A DNA stretch of 64,000 nt from contig CAILMF010000044.1 of NCBI GenBank assembly GCA_903835235.1, positions 62,001 to 126,000 on the forward strand, given 5' to 3'. The position numbers and the translations under genes were made by a program. Positions 8,751 through 17,167 of this stretch are shown one piece after another; position 1 is the first letter of the stretch; each line of letters opens with the position of its first letter. The DNA is from an uncultured Rhodospirillales bacterium (GTDB lineage: Bacteria; Pseudomonadota; Alphaproteobacteria; Acetobacterales; Acetobacteraceae). The notes beneath the pieces are model-generated. The model was not told the DNA's origin and searched no databases. It saw nothing but the letters and a program-made list of their open reading frames with translations.

Positions 8751-9159
8751 GTTCAACTCCGTGTGCGGGCAAACGGGGGCCGGGGCAACCCCGGGCACGT
8801 CAGCGACCGCAAAGCTTAATCAAGGCTGATGCAGCGCCGAACGACGAGCGACCGGGGCTGCGGGCCAGGATGCCGGCGCCTTGCGGCAGCGTTTACCGCC
8901 GCCTGGACGCTGTACGTATACACCCCGACCCGCAGCCTGGATGCAAGCGCAAACCCCATGTCGCTGACAAATCAACCATGAAGGCAAACACGGAGCTTTG
9001 AATATCGATCAAATAGCGACATTAATCGACGCAATGGGAACGTTGACGGTCTGGGCATTCCCTTCCGCGTGCATGTCGGCTTTCACACGTCACCGTGAGT
9101 GGAAGCGGTCGTTCCGCCGGGCTACCGGGCTTCTGGGGACTGGATGGGAGATGCAGAGC
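8751..9159. other. 409-base divergent intergenic region between secretion operon and beta-barrel gene
   Basis: This is the only gap above 300 bases in the window. It separates two divergent surface-polysaccharide transcription units and must hold both promoters. The part from about 8930 to 9060 is less GC-rich than its surroundings. A TTGACG occurs near 9044, but I could not pair it with a good -10. An in-frame extension of the beta-barrel gene back to 8998 exists but lacks a signal peptide and a ribosome binding site, so I treat it as non-coding. I see no convincing small gene or terminator. Confidence 0.5.
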
Positions 9160-10416
9160 ATGAATCGGGGATTGAGGTGGAGTGCCGTCGCGGTACTCGT
9201 GGGCGCCGTGCCCTTGGGCGCACAGGCGCAGGGCGTCGCGCCGCAGGACATCGCCCGCGGGGTGACGGTGCAGAACCGGCCACGGCCGGATTTCGACCCG
9301 CTGGGCATGCGGCTGGGCAGCTTCCGGCTGGACGGCGCCGTGGAGGCCGGCGGCGGCTATGACAGCAATGTCTACGGCCGCCCGCGCAACGTGAAGTCCA
9401 GCGCCTACGCCACCGAAGCCGGCGTGCTGTCCATCAACAGCGACTGGACCCAGCATGCGCTGGGCGCCTCGGCCAGTACGCAGTCCCGCCAATTCCTGAC
9501 CCGCAGCGCGCTGGACTGGACCGACTACAATGTCGGCGGCTTCGGGCGCTACGACTTCTCGGCCGATACCAATGTGGAGATGCGCTACCGGCACTACCGG
9601 GAGCACCTGGATGTCTACAACTTCGACGTCCAGACCGCCGGGATCGTGCAGCCGGTGCCCTATGACAGCGACGAGGTGGCGGTGACCGGCACCACCCGGT
9701 TCAACCGCTTCGGCCTGCTGGCCACCGGCGTCTACCGCACCTACCGGTTCGAGGACGTGTTCCTCAACGGCGTGCGCAACAAGGTCTCCCAGCAGAGCTT
9801 CAACAGCGCGGTCGGGGCCGTCGGCGGCAGCTACGCCATTGCCGATGGCCGCTACGTGACGGCGGTGATGCGCTTGCAGGACATCAGCTACACGAACAGC
9901 ATCTCCTCCGGCCGCGACAGCTTCACCTATGAGGCGCTGATCGGCTTCCAGTACGATTTCGACGGGGTCTGGCAGGGCCGCGCCGCCGTGGGCTGGCGCC
10001 ACCGCGACTACCGCAGCCCCAACATCAAGCCGCTGGAAGGCCTGGCGGCCGAGGGCTCCTTGACCTGGCAGCCGACCCGGCTGACCACGGTGACCGCCAG
10101 CGTCAGCCGCACCATCGAGGAATCCATCCGCGCCAATGCGGTCAGCTATACCCGCACCCAGGGCGGCATCCGGCTGGACCACGAACTGCTGCGCAACGTC
10201 ATCATCATGGGCGATGTGCGGCTGGACAACCGGGTCTACCAGGCGCCGAGCCAGAGCGCGACGGACGTGGTGTTCACCGCCGGACCGCGCTGGCTGATCA
10301 ACCGCAACCTGTCGCTGAGCGCCAGCTACTCCTACGCCCGGCGCATCCAGACCAGTGGCGGCATCCAGGAATACGATCGCAACGTGCTGGAGCTCAGGCT
10401 GCGCGTTGCCATCTGA
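9160..10416 (+). CDS. Outer-membrane beta-barrel protein linked to polysaccharide cluster (BBP2-like)
   Basis: The 418-residue protein starts at the ATG at 9160, nine bases after GGGAG and directly before a signal peptide ending GAQAQ. The rest is a run of amphipathic strands rich in Tyr, Arg and Asn (for example RLGSFRLDGAVEAGGGYDSN, VEMRYRHYREHL) and ends in ELRLRVAI, a typical C-terminal strand. Proteins like this (outer membrane beta-barrel, PF10082 type) occur in alphaproteobacterial EPS loci. A role in export or anchoring of the polymer at the outer membrane is inferred. The following WecG gene overlaps its end. Confidence 0.8.
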   Translation: MNRGLRWSAVAVLVGAVPLGAQAQGVAPQDIARGVTVQNRPRPDFDPLGMRLGSFRLDGAVEAGGGYDSNVYGRPRNVKSSAYATEAGVLSINSDWTQHALGASASTQSRQFLTRSALDWTDYNVGGFGRYDFSADTNVEMRYRHYREHLDVYNFDVQTAGIVQPVPYDSDEVAVTGTTRFNRFGLLATGVYRTYRFEDVFLNGVRNKVSQQSFNSAVGAVGGSYAIADGRYVTAVMRLQDISYTNSISSGRDSFTYEALIGFQYDFDGVWQGRAAVGWRHRDYRSPNIKPLEGLAAEGSLTWQPTRLTTVTASVSRTIEESIRANAVSYTRTQGGIRLDHELLRNVIIMGDVRLDNRVYQAPSQSATDVVFTAGPRWLINRNLSLSASYSYARRIQTSGGIQEYDRNVLELRLRVAI

Positions 10417-11176
10417 CCCCGACGGCATAGCGCTGCTGGGGCTGGACTTCGCGGCCCTGGACCTGGCAGCGGTGCTGCGCCTGCTGGGGGAGCGCCCGGC
10501 CGGCGCGCCCTTCGCCGCCGTGGTGACGCCGAATGCGGACCACTTGGTGCGGCTGGCGCAGCGGCCTGACCTGCTGCCGCTGTACCAGGGCGCCTGGTTG
10601 CGCCTGCTGGACAGCCGGGTGGTGGCGCGGGTCGCCCGCGGCTTCGGCCTGGCGGCACCGCCGGTGGTGCCGGGCAGCGACCTGACCGCGGCGCTGTTCG
10701 GCCAGGTGATCCGCCCGGAGGAGCCGGTGACGGTGCTGGGCGGCGAGCCCGCGGTGCTGGCGGCGGTGCAGGCGCGCTACGGCCTGACCCGCCTGGCGCA
10801 CCACAACCCGCCGATGGGCTTCGACCGCGACCCCGAGGCGATTGCCCACGCCATCGGCTTCATCGAGGCGAACCCGGCACGCTTCACCTTCCTGGCGGTT
10901 GGCAGCCCGCGGCAGGAGGTGGTAGCGGCGGCGCTGGCCAAGCGCGGCAAGGCCACGGGCGTGGGCTTGTGCATCGGTGCCAGCCTGCTGTTCCTGGCCG
11001 GGCAGGAGCGCCGGGCGCCCGGGCTGGTGCAGCGGGCCGGGCTGGAATGGGCCTGGCGCATGGCGCAGGATCCGCGCCGGCTGGTGGCGCGCTACTGGGG
11101 CAATACCGCCGTCATCCGCCTGCTGCGGCAGGAAGCCAAGGCGCGCCGGGCCTCAGAAAGCAGCGCGCAGCCTTAG
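10406..11176 (+). CDS. WecG/TagA/CpsF family glycosyltransferase
   Basis: The protein is about 256 residues long. Diagnostic GT26 motifs are visible: VVTPNADHLVRLAQ, LRLLDSRVVARVARGFG (variant of the G-x-P-L... substrate loop), VPGSDLTAALF, VTVLGGEPAVLAAV, NPARFTFLAVGSPRQEVVAA and GVGLCIGASLLFLAGQERRAP. Such enzymes add a sugar (for example GlcA or ManNAcA) to a lipid-linked EPS intermediate; acetan and xanthan clusters carry one (GumM). The start is uncertain. A TTG at 10406 overlaps the barrel gene by 11 bases and fits the family's length, while an upstream ATG at 10355 would add 17 unlikely residues. The 3' end overlaps the convergent porin gene by about 24 bases. Confidence 0.87.
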   Translation: MPSDPDGIALLGLDFAALDLAAVLRLLGERPAGAPFAAVVTPNADHLVRLAQRPDLLPLYQGAWLRLLDSRVVARVARGFGLAAPPVVPGSDLTAALFGQVIRPEEPVTVLGGEPAVLAAVQARYGLTRLAHHNPPMGFDRDPEAIAHAIGFIEANPARFTFLAVGSPRQEVVAAALAKRGKATGVGLCIGASLLFLAGQERRAPGLVQRAGLEWAWRMAQDPRRLVARYWGNTAVIRLLRQEAKARRASESSAQP

Positions 11177-12571
11177 CCCAAGCACCACGGCGGGCCCGCG
11201 GTCTGCGTTGTAGGCGGGGTTCTGCACCAGCTGCAGGTTCACCGCCGCGTTCAGGCCATGGTACAGCTTGGCGTCGTAGTAGGTCTCCACCACCGCTTCC
11301 GGCCGGTAGCGCAGCCGGCCATCGCCGGTGATGAAGCCGATGCCGCCGGCCTCCAGGAACTGCCGGTGCGCGCGGGAAATGCCGCCGACGTTGAAGCCGA
11401 GGCCGATGGTGTCGTCCGGCCGGTTCCAGTGCAGCCCGTTCAGCGCCAGCCCGGCCGAGACCGACCAGTCCTGCTCGGTGTACATCCAGTTGCGGCGCAG
11501 GCCGTCATTCCAGCCCAGCCGCATGAACACGCCGAGGATGTCGGTCAGCTCCTGCTCGGCATTCATCGCCAGGTTCGGCTTGACGCTGCGGCGCTGGGCG
11601 GTGATGGGCGGCTCGTCCCCGGCCAGCACGGCGGATGACATGGCCTGCCAGGTGGGGGCGCGGGTGGAGGAGGCGCCGGCGAGGAAGCGCACCGCGCCCG
11701 GGCGGTTGTTGCCCAGGCGCCAGAAGCGGTCGACCTCGGTGATGGTCTGGTAGCCCTTGAACACCTGCTGGTCCAAGGCCAGGCCATTGGCGCGCTTGCT
11801 GATCATGAAGGCGCCCTGGCGTACCGCCCAGGTGCCGTTCTCCCATTCCACCACCAGGCCATTGGTGAAGCCGCGGGCGTCGGCGGCGTAGTCGAAGCCG
11901 GCGGCGCCGACCATGCCCCAGCCGAGGAACTGGCCGCGGGCGTCGTGGGCGTAGCGGTTGTCGTCGAAGAAGTCCCAGACCGAGACCTTGCCGGCGGTGA
12001 TGGTGATGCGCTCCAGCGCCAGCGGCCCGGCGAAGCGCATCGGGTCGGGGTCGGAGCCCTCGGCGTCGAAGGAGAGGTCGATGGTCTGGCGGATGAAGGC
12101 GCGGCTGACCAGCACATAGGGGTCGCGGCTGCCGAGGCGGAAGGCCTCGTTGTTCGGGAAGCTGGCGACGCCGACGGCATTGGACATGCCGAAGCCGCGC
12201 GTCATCATCGGCACCACCACCGCCTCGGCATTGTTCCACAGCCGGCGGCCGATGACGAGGTCGATGCTCTGGGTGTTGCGGAATACCGGGCGGCGGTCGA
12301 GGCTGGCCGGGCCCTGGTAGGGCGAGTGCATCCTGAGGTGGCCCTGCAGGATGGTGGTCATCTGCCCGCGCAGGAACCAACCCTGTTCCTCCAACCCGGC
12401 CAGCCAGTCCTCGGCGCCGTCGATGGCGCTGTCCAGGTTGGGCTGGTTGATCGGCGCGGCGACGCTGCGCTGGGCCTGGGCTGTGGGGATGGCCAGCAGC
12501 AGGCCGGCCAGGGCCAGGCCGGCCAGCACCAGGGCGGGGCGGTGGGCGCGGTGGGTCAGGAGTCGGAACAT
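11153..12571 (-). CDS. oprB: Carbohydrate-selective porin, OprB family
   Basis: The 472-residue protein starts at ATG 12571 with GAGGAAGGG just before it, and has a signal peptide ending TAQAQ at about 31. Beta-strand-rich sequence follows with OprB landmarks: a conserved region about ITAGKVSVWDFFDDNRYAHDARGQFLGW, an AIDGAEDWLAG-type N-terminal segment, and a terminal strand GPAVVLGLRLRAAF ending in Phe. OprB proteins form outer-membrane channels for sugars. Next to an EPS locus it may import sugars, or it may simply be a neighbour. It is divergent from the truncated haemoglobin gene with 190 bases between them. Confidence 0.82.
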   Translation of the reverse strand: MFRLLTHRAHRPALVLAGLALAGLLLAIPTAQAQRSVAAPINQPNLDSAIDGAEDWLAGLEEQGWFLRGQMTTILQGHLRMHSPYQGPASLDRRPVFRNTQSIDLVIGRRLWNNAEAVVVPMMTRGFGMSNAVGVASFPNNEAFRLGSRDPYVLVSRAFIRQTIDLSFDAEGSDPDPMRFAGPLALERITITAGKVSVWDFFDDNRYAHDARGQFLGWGMVGAAGFDYAADARGFTNGLVVEWENGTWAVRQGAFMISKRANGLALDQQVFKGYQTITEVDRFWRLGNNRPGAVRFLAGASSTRAPTWQAMSSAVLAGDEPPITAQRRSVKPNLAMNAEQELTDILGVFMRLGWNDGLRRNWMYTEQDWSVSAGLALNGLHWNRPDDTIGLGFNVGGISRAHRQFLEAGGIGFITGDGRLRYRPEAVVETYYDAKLYHGLNAAVNLQLVQNPAYNADRGPAVVLGLRLRAAF

Positions 12572-12761
12572 CCCTTCCTCGTGCCGCAGATGGCATGGCC
12601 CTGGCAAGATGGGTCGCAGCCGCCTTGGAAATTTCACACAGGCTTGTGGGGTGCGGGGGCGGGACGCGCGGCGGCCCAGGCGGGGCGGGTAGCCGGTGCC
12701 GCCACGGCCCGAGGGCGCCTTCGGTTGACGGCGCGGCCCGGGCGAGGCTTCTTCCTGGGCC

Positions 12762-13151
12762 ATGAGCGCGAGCGAGACACCCTATCAGCGGATTGGCGGC
12801 GAAGCGGGCGTGCAGCGCCTGGTCGCGCGGTTCTACCGGTTGATGGACGAGCTGCCGGAGGCGGCGGCGTGCCGGGCGATCCATCCGCCCAGCCTGGCCA
12901 ATGCCGAGCAGAAGCTGTTCGAGTACCTGACCGGCTGGTTCGGCGGGCCGCCGCTGTTCGTGGACAAGTATGGCCACCCGCGGCTGCGCAGCCGCCACCT
13001 GCATGCGCCGATCGACACGCCGGAGATCAGCGGCTGGCTGGCCTGCTTTCGCCAGGCCTGGGCCGAGACGGTGGAGGATGCGGCGCTGGGTGCGGCGGTG
13101 CTGCCGCAGGTGGAGCACCTGGCGCAGCACATGCGCAATCGCGGCGACTAG
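12762..13151 (+). CDS. Group II truncated haemoglobin
   Basis: The 129-residue protein matches the trHbO fold: TPYQRIGGEAGVQRLVARFYRLMDELPEA at the N-terminus, EYLTGWFGGPPLF with the distal-pocket region, then YGHPRLRSRHLHAPID with the proximal His, and WLACFRQAW with the conserved Trp. It binds haem and O2 or NO in the cytoplasm; roles in NO/oxidative stress or O2 supply are known for the family. It stands alone between the divergent porin gene and the catabolic operon at 13269. A 117-base gap to the next gene carries a probable promoter, so it is likely its own unit. Confidence 0.88.
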   Translation: MSASETPYQRIGGEAGVQRLVARFYRLMDELPEAAACRAIHPPSLANAEQKLFEYLTGWFGGPPLFVDKYGHPRLRSRHLHAPIDTPEISGWLACFRQAWAETVEDAALGAAVLPQVEHLAQHMRNRGD

Positions 13152-13208
13152 CTGCCGCGGATGGCGGCAAAGCCGTGGCGGCCTGGCTGATTGGTCTCCC
13201 GCCCGCCG

Positions 13209-13238
13209 TTGACGCCGGGCGAGCCGCCTCCCTAGTCT
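13209..13238 (+). promoter_or_regulatory. Sigma-70-like promoter for the hydrolase/transporter operon
   Basis: TTGACG at 13209-13214 and TAGTCT at 13233-13238 are separated by 18 bases. They place a transcript start near 13245, about 25 bases before the ATG at 13269. This fits the first gene of a tightly packed operon running to 19860. The match is read by eye, and the -10 is moderate. Confidence 0.45.
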
Positions 13239-13268
13239 CGGCGCCCAAGCGTGGAGCAGAAGACGGCA

Positions 13269-14507
13269 ATGGCGGCGACGGCGGCTGAGGACAATGCGAT
13301 CGAGCGGATCACCGCCGACCGTGGCCCGCATTATGAGCCGTTCGGCTGGCACCATTGGCCCGAGCACCCCTGGTTGACCTATCAATTCCGTCGCGCGCTG
13401 GGCGAGACGCAGGAAGGCGGCGGCAGCGTCAGCGAATGCTTCCTGGCCGCCAGCCGGATGATCCCGGGCGACCTGGAAAGCTGGCACCGCGAATGGTACC
13501 GCATTGCCGAGGAGAATTGGGCACGGGGGCTGGCTGAGGAGGCCAAGGGGCATGCTCGCACGGCGATGAACTGCTTCCTGCGCGCCGCCGACTACTATCG
13601 CCAGGCCGAGTTCCACCTGGCCGAGGACGATCCGCGGCGGCTGCCGACCTTCGAGAAGATGGAGGCATGCAGCCACAAATTCCTGGCGCGGCTGAACCCG
13701 CCGGGCGAGGTGGTGGAAATCCCCTACGAGAATGGCGTCAGCCTGTGCGGCTACTTTGTGCGCGCGCCGTTTCCGGGGGCGAAGCTGCCGGTGCTGATCT
13801 GCATGGGCGGGCTGGATTCCATCAAGGACGAGATGTGGTTCATGCAGGCGCATGGCTGCCTGCAACGCGGCATTTCCGTGCTGATGGTGGATATTCCCGG
13901 CCAGGGCGGCACGCTGCGGCGGCACAAGGTGGCGGCGCGGCCGGATACGGAAGTGCCGATTGGCCGCTGCATCGACTGGCTGGTGCAGCGGGCGGATGTC
14001 GACCCCGCGCGCATCGCGGTGTGCGGGTCCTCGCTGGGTGGCTACTACGCGGCGCGGGCGGGCTGCTACGAGAAGCGCCTGGCCGCCTGCATCAGCCATG
14101 GCGCGGTGTGGAGCGTGCCCGAATTGTGGGCTGACAAGGGCGAGGAGTTCGGCCTGGCGCCGCATATCCGGTGGGTGTTTGGCAGCAAGACCATGGCGGA
14201 GGCGCATGTGGCGATGCAGCCCTTCGTGCTTGAAGGCCATCTGGAGCACATGACCTGCAACTGGCTGATCCTGCATGGCGGCCACGACGTGCTGACCGTG
14301 ACCGCCGCGACCAAGGCGCATGACTATGCCAAGGCGCGCGGCGTGAAGGTGGACATGCGGATTTTGCAGCCGGAGGAAACCGGCGCCGAGCATTGCCAGC
14401 ACGACAACCCGACGATCGGCCAGGAAGTGATGTGCGACTGGCTGGCCGATTTGTTCGGCATCGACCAGGCCGCGCTGCTGCGCACCGGCTGGAACCCGCT
14501 GGTATGA
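13269..14507 (+). CDS. Alpha/beta-hydrolase family protein (FrsA/DUF1100 or DHPON-hydrolase-like)
   Basis: The 412-residue protein has a helical N-terminal domain (to about 135) and an alpha/beta-hydrolase core: oxyanion region VLICMGGLDSIKDEMW, nucleophile elbow CGSSLGGYYAAR (Ser near 260), acid region LHGGHDVLTV and catalytic His in AEHCQHDNP. The layout resembles 2,6-dihydroxypseudooxynicotine hydrolase, a C-C bond hydrolase, and FrsA-like esterases. It is the first gene of an operon with a deacetylase-fold hydrolase and an ABC importer, which points to breakdown of an imported compound. A GTG at 13251 is an alternative start; I chose the ATG at 13269. The substrate is unknown. Confidence 0.82.
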   Translation: MAATAAEDNAIERITADRGPHYEPFGWHHWPEHPWLTYQFRRALGETQEGGGSVSECFLAASRMIPGDLESWHREWYRIAEENWARGLAEEAKGHARTAMNCFLRAADYYRQAEFHLAEDDPRRLPTFEKMEACSHKFLARLNPPGEVVEIPYENGVSLCGYFVRAPFPGAKLPVLICMGGLDSIKDEMWFMQAHGCLQRGISVLMVDIPGQGGTLRRHKVAARPDTEVPIGRCIDWLVQRADVDPARIAVCGSSLGGYYAARAGCYEKRLAACISHGAVWSVPELWADKGEEFGLAPHIRWVFGSKTMAEAHVAMQPFVLEGHLEHMTCNWLILHGGHDVLTVTAATKAHDYAKARGVKVDMRILQPEETGAEHCQHDNPTIGQEVMCDWLADLFGIDQAALLRTGWNPLV

Positions 14508-15382
14508 AGCCGACCGAGCGGCTCTCCTACTCGCCGATCTCGCAGCGCGCGCCGCTGAAGCTGCCGGGCGGTGCCCGCATGGCGGTGTGGGTGATCGTGA
14601 ATGTCGAGGAATGGGACATCACCCAGACCATGCCGCGCACGGTGCTGACGCCGCCGGCCGGTGGCGCGCCGATGCCGGATATTCCCAACTGGGCCTGGCA
14701 TGAATACGGCAACCGCGTCGGCTTCTGGCGCATGGTGGAGCTGTTCGACCGCTTCAACCTTCCGGCGGTGCTGGCGATCAATGGCAGCGCGATAGAGTCC
14801 TACAAGCCCATCGCCGAGGCGGCGCACCAGCGCGGCTGGGAGTTCATCGGCCACGGCTTCAGCCAGCGCAACATGCAGAAGGTGGAGAACGAGCGGGAGG
14901 ATATCGCCAAGACCTCTGCCGCCATCCAGGGTTTTACCGGCAAGGCGCCGCGCGGTTGGTTGGGGCCGGGACTCACAGAAACCTGGGAGACGCCGGACCT
15001 GCTGAAAGAGGCCGGCTACGACTATGTTTGCGACTGGGTGCTGGACGACCAGCCGGTGTGGCTGAAGACGCGGACCCAGCCGATTTTGAACGTGCCCTAT
15101 ACGCAGGAATGCAACGACGTCGCGATGATGCTGATCCAGCATCATAAGGCCAGCGAATACCGCGACCGCGCCCTGGACCAGTTCACCCAGCTGTATGAGG
15201 ACGCGAAGGACAGCGCGCGCATCATGGCGCTGGTGCTGCACCCCTACATCATGGGCGCGCCGCATCGGCTGCGCTATTTCCGCGAGGTCATCGAGCAGAT
15301 CAAGGCGCGCGGCGACGTCGTCTTCATGACCGGCAGCGAAATCGCCGACTGGTACCTGGCCAACGGCCCGAAAGCGCCATAG
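14504..15382 (+). CDS. Polysaccharide-deacetylase (NodB-fold) family hydrolase, PuuE-like
   Basis: The 292-residue protein has the NodB/carbohydrate-esterase-4 layout: MAVWVIVNVEEWD (motif 1, with acidic residues that bind metal), FLPAV region FDRFNLPAVLAINGSAIE, GWEFIGHGFSQRN (motif 2 His) and RGWLGPGLTETWETPDLLKEAGYDY (motif 3). The style is that of cytoplasmic PuuE allantoinase-type members, which hydrolyse cyclic amides, rather than secreted chitin deacetylases, and there is no signal peptide. Its ATG overlaps the previous stop by 4 bases. Together with the hydrolase and the LivHMKGF-type importer it probably opens or deacylates an N-containing substrate. The exact reaction is inferred. 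Confidence 0.82.
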   Translation: MKPTERLSYSPISQRAPLKLPGGARMAVWVIVNVEEWDITQTMPRTVLTPPAGGAPMPDIPNWAWHEYGNRVGFWRMVELFDRFNLPAVLAINGSAIESYKPIAEAAHQRGWEFIGHGFSQRNMQKVENEREDIAKTSAAIQGFTGKAPRGWLGPGLTETWETPDLLKEAGYDYVCDWVLDDQPVWLKTRTQPILNVPYTQECNDVAMMLIQHHKASEYRDRALDQFTQLYEDAKDSARIMALVLHPYIMGAPHRLRYFREVIEQIKARGDVVFMTGSEIADWYLANGPKAP

Positions 15383-15386
15383 TCGG

Positions 15387-16244
15387 ATGGGGATGAACAG
15401 CTTTCAGCTGCTGAACGGGCTGACCTTCGCGGCGCTGCTGTTCGTCGTCGCCAGCGGGTTCACGCTGGTGTTCGGGCTGCTGCGCATCGTCAACCTCTCG
15501 CACGGCGCGCTGTATCTGCTGGGCGGCTATATCGGCTACAGCACGGCGACGATGACCGGCAGCTTCGGCTTAGGCATGCTGGCGGCCATGCTGGGCGTGG
15601 CCGCGGTGGGGTTGGTGCTGGACCAGGGGCTGCTGCGCTTCGTGCGCGGGCAGGAGTTGCGCCAGGTGCTGCTCTCGCTCGGCGTGGCGCTGGTGCTGAA
15701 TGATGTGGCGCTGGTGATTTGGGGTGGCGACAGCTTCACCGTGCCGACGCCGGAGCTGCTGTTCGGCGCCGTGCCGGTGCTGGACACCTTCTATCCGAAG
15801 TACCGGCTGTTCGTGCTGGGCATGGGCGTGCTGGTCTTCGTGCTGCTGTGGCTGCTGCTGAACCACACGCGGCTGGGCGCGCTGATCCGCGCCGGCGTGG
15901 ATGACCCGGAGATGGTGGAGGCCAGCGGTGTCAATATCCGCCGCGTCTTCGTGCTGACCTTCCTGCTGGGCTGCGCGCTGGCCGGGCTGGGTGGGGTGAT
16001 GGGAGGCGCCTTCCTGGCGCTGTATCCCTCGGCCGATGCCGAGATTCTGGTGTTCTCGCTGGCCGTGGTCGTCATCGGCGGGCGTGGCAGCCTGGTGGGC
16101 GCGGCCATCGGCGCGGTCATGGTGGGGCTGCTGAACACCATGGGCCAGGTGTGGTTTCCCGAACTCGCCTACTTCGTCATCTTCGGCCCGATGGCGGCGC
16201 TGCTCGCCTTCCGGCCGCTGGGCTTGCTGGGGCGTGCGGTATGA
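15387..16244 (+). CDS. livH: Branched-chain amino-acid-type ABC transporter permease (LivH family)
   Basis: The 285-residue membrane protein begins NSFQLLNGLTFAALLFVVASGFTLVFGLLRIVNLSHGALYLLGGY, the conserved LivH start with the N-L-x-H-G motif. Later come GALIRAGVDDPEMVEASGVNIRR (the EAA-like coupling region) and GGRGSLVGAAIGA. With LivM it forms the membrane channel of a HAAT-family importer. Starts at 15387 and 15393 are both possible; the GGATGGGG run lies closest to 15393. It is 4 bases after the deacetylase stop. Members of this family also carry urea, amides and aromatic acids, so the substrate need not be an amino acid. Confidence 0.93.
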   Translation: MGMNSFQLLNGLTFAALLFVVASGFTLVFGLLRIVNLSHGALYLLGGYIGYSTATMTGSFGLGMLAAMLGVAAVGLVLDQGLLRFVRGQELRQVLLSLGVALVLNDVALVIWGGDSFTVPTPELLFGAVPVLDTFYPKYRLFVLGMGVLVFVLLWLLLNHTRLGALIRAGVDDPEMVEASGVNIRRVFVLTFLLGCALAGLGGVMGGAFLALYPSADAEILVFSLAVVVIGGRGSLVGAAIGAVMVGLLNTMGQVWFPELAYFVIFGPMAALLAFRPLGLLGRAV

Positions 16245-17167
16245 ACCGGGGTGTGCTTTGGCTGCTGGCGCTGCTGGCCGCGGCGGTGATGCCGCTGCTG
16301 CTGAGCAGCTACCATGTGGACCTGGCCACGCGCATTCTCATCTTCGCCGTGCTGGCCATGAGCATCGACGTGCTGGCCGGCTTCGTCGGGCGCACCTCGC
16401 TCTGCCATGGCGCCATCTTCGGCGTGGCCACCTATGTGGTGATCTGGGTCATGGCCAAGGCGGGGTTGCCGGCAGTGCCGGCCTTCCTGTCCGGCGTGGT
16501 CGCGGCCACGCTGGTGGCGGCGCTGTTCGGGCTGTTGGCGGTGCGCACCAGTGGCGTGTACTTCCTGCTGCTGACGGTGGCGTTGGGCATGGTGGTCTGG
16601 GGCATCTGCCTGCGCTGGACCGGCGTGACCGGCGGCGAAAACGGCCTGCGTGGCCAGGACATGCGGCCCGCTTTGCTGCTGGCGCGGGAGAACTTTTATT
16701 GGCTGGTGCTGGCGGTGGCGGCGCTGGCGGCCTGGGCCATGCAGCGCTTCGTCAACTCGCCCTTCGGGCTCAGCCTGCGCGGCATTCGTGACAGCGAAAG
16801 CCGGATGCGCGCGCTGGGCTACAACGTGCCGCTGCACCTGTTCATCGGCTTCGCCGTCTCCGGCTTCTTCGCCGGCGTGGCGGGCGCGCTGTATGCCTTC
16901 TTCAACGAGTATGTCAGCCCCTCCAGCGTCGCCATGGGGCAGAGCGTCGCCGGGCTGCTGATGGCGATCGTCGGCGGCATCGGCACGCTGTTCGGCAGCT
17001 TCATCGGTGCCGCCGCGATCATCCTGCTGGAGAACACGGTCAGCTGGTACACCGACCGCTGGCAGGCCGTGCTGGGCCTGGTCTTCATTCTCACCATGAT
17101 CTTCGCCCCCGAGGGCATTCTCGGAACCGTGCGGCGACTGGCCGCGCCAAAAGGGAGAGCACGATGA
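16241..17167 (+). CDS. livM: Branched-chain amino-acid-type ABC transporter permease (LivM family)
   Basis: The protein is 308 residues from the ATG at 16241, which overlaps the livH stop by 4 bases. Typical LivM blocks are present: LDVLAGFVGRTSLCHGAIFGVATY (the G-x-x-S-L-G/C-H-G motif), GVYFLLLTVALGMVVWGI, FGLSLRGIRDSESRMRALGYNV (cytoplasmic coupling loop with E and R residues) and GGIGTLFGSFIGAAAIILLEN. It pairs with LivH to form the channel. No ATPase is fused to its C-terminus; both ATPases are separate genes downstream of the binding protein. Confidence 0.93.
   Translation: MNRGVLWLLALLAAAVMPLLLSSYHVDLATRILIFAVLAMSIDVLAGFVGRTSLCHGAIFGVATYVVIWVMAKAGLPAVPAFLSGVVAATLVAALFGLLAVRTSGVYFLLLTVALGMVVWGICLRWTGVTGGENGLRGQDMRPALLLARENFYWLVLAVAALAAWAMQRFVNSPFGLSLRGIRDSESRMRALGYNVPLHLFIGFAVSGFFAGVAGALYAFFNEYVSPSSVAMGQSVAGLLMAIVGGIGTLFGSFIGAAAIILLENTVSWYTDRWQAVLGLVFILTMIFAPEGILGTVRRLAAPKGRAR

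Noticed and set aside
8998-9159. N-terminal extension of the beta-barrel protein
   Set aside because: The extension would bury the signal peptide; GGGAG before ATG 9160 marks the real start.
11505-14402. 965-codon minus-strand frame across porin, haemoglobin and hydrolase genes
   Set aside because: It spans several genes and their promoters in other frames and has no coherent domain.
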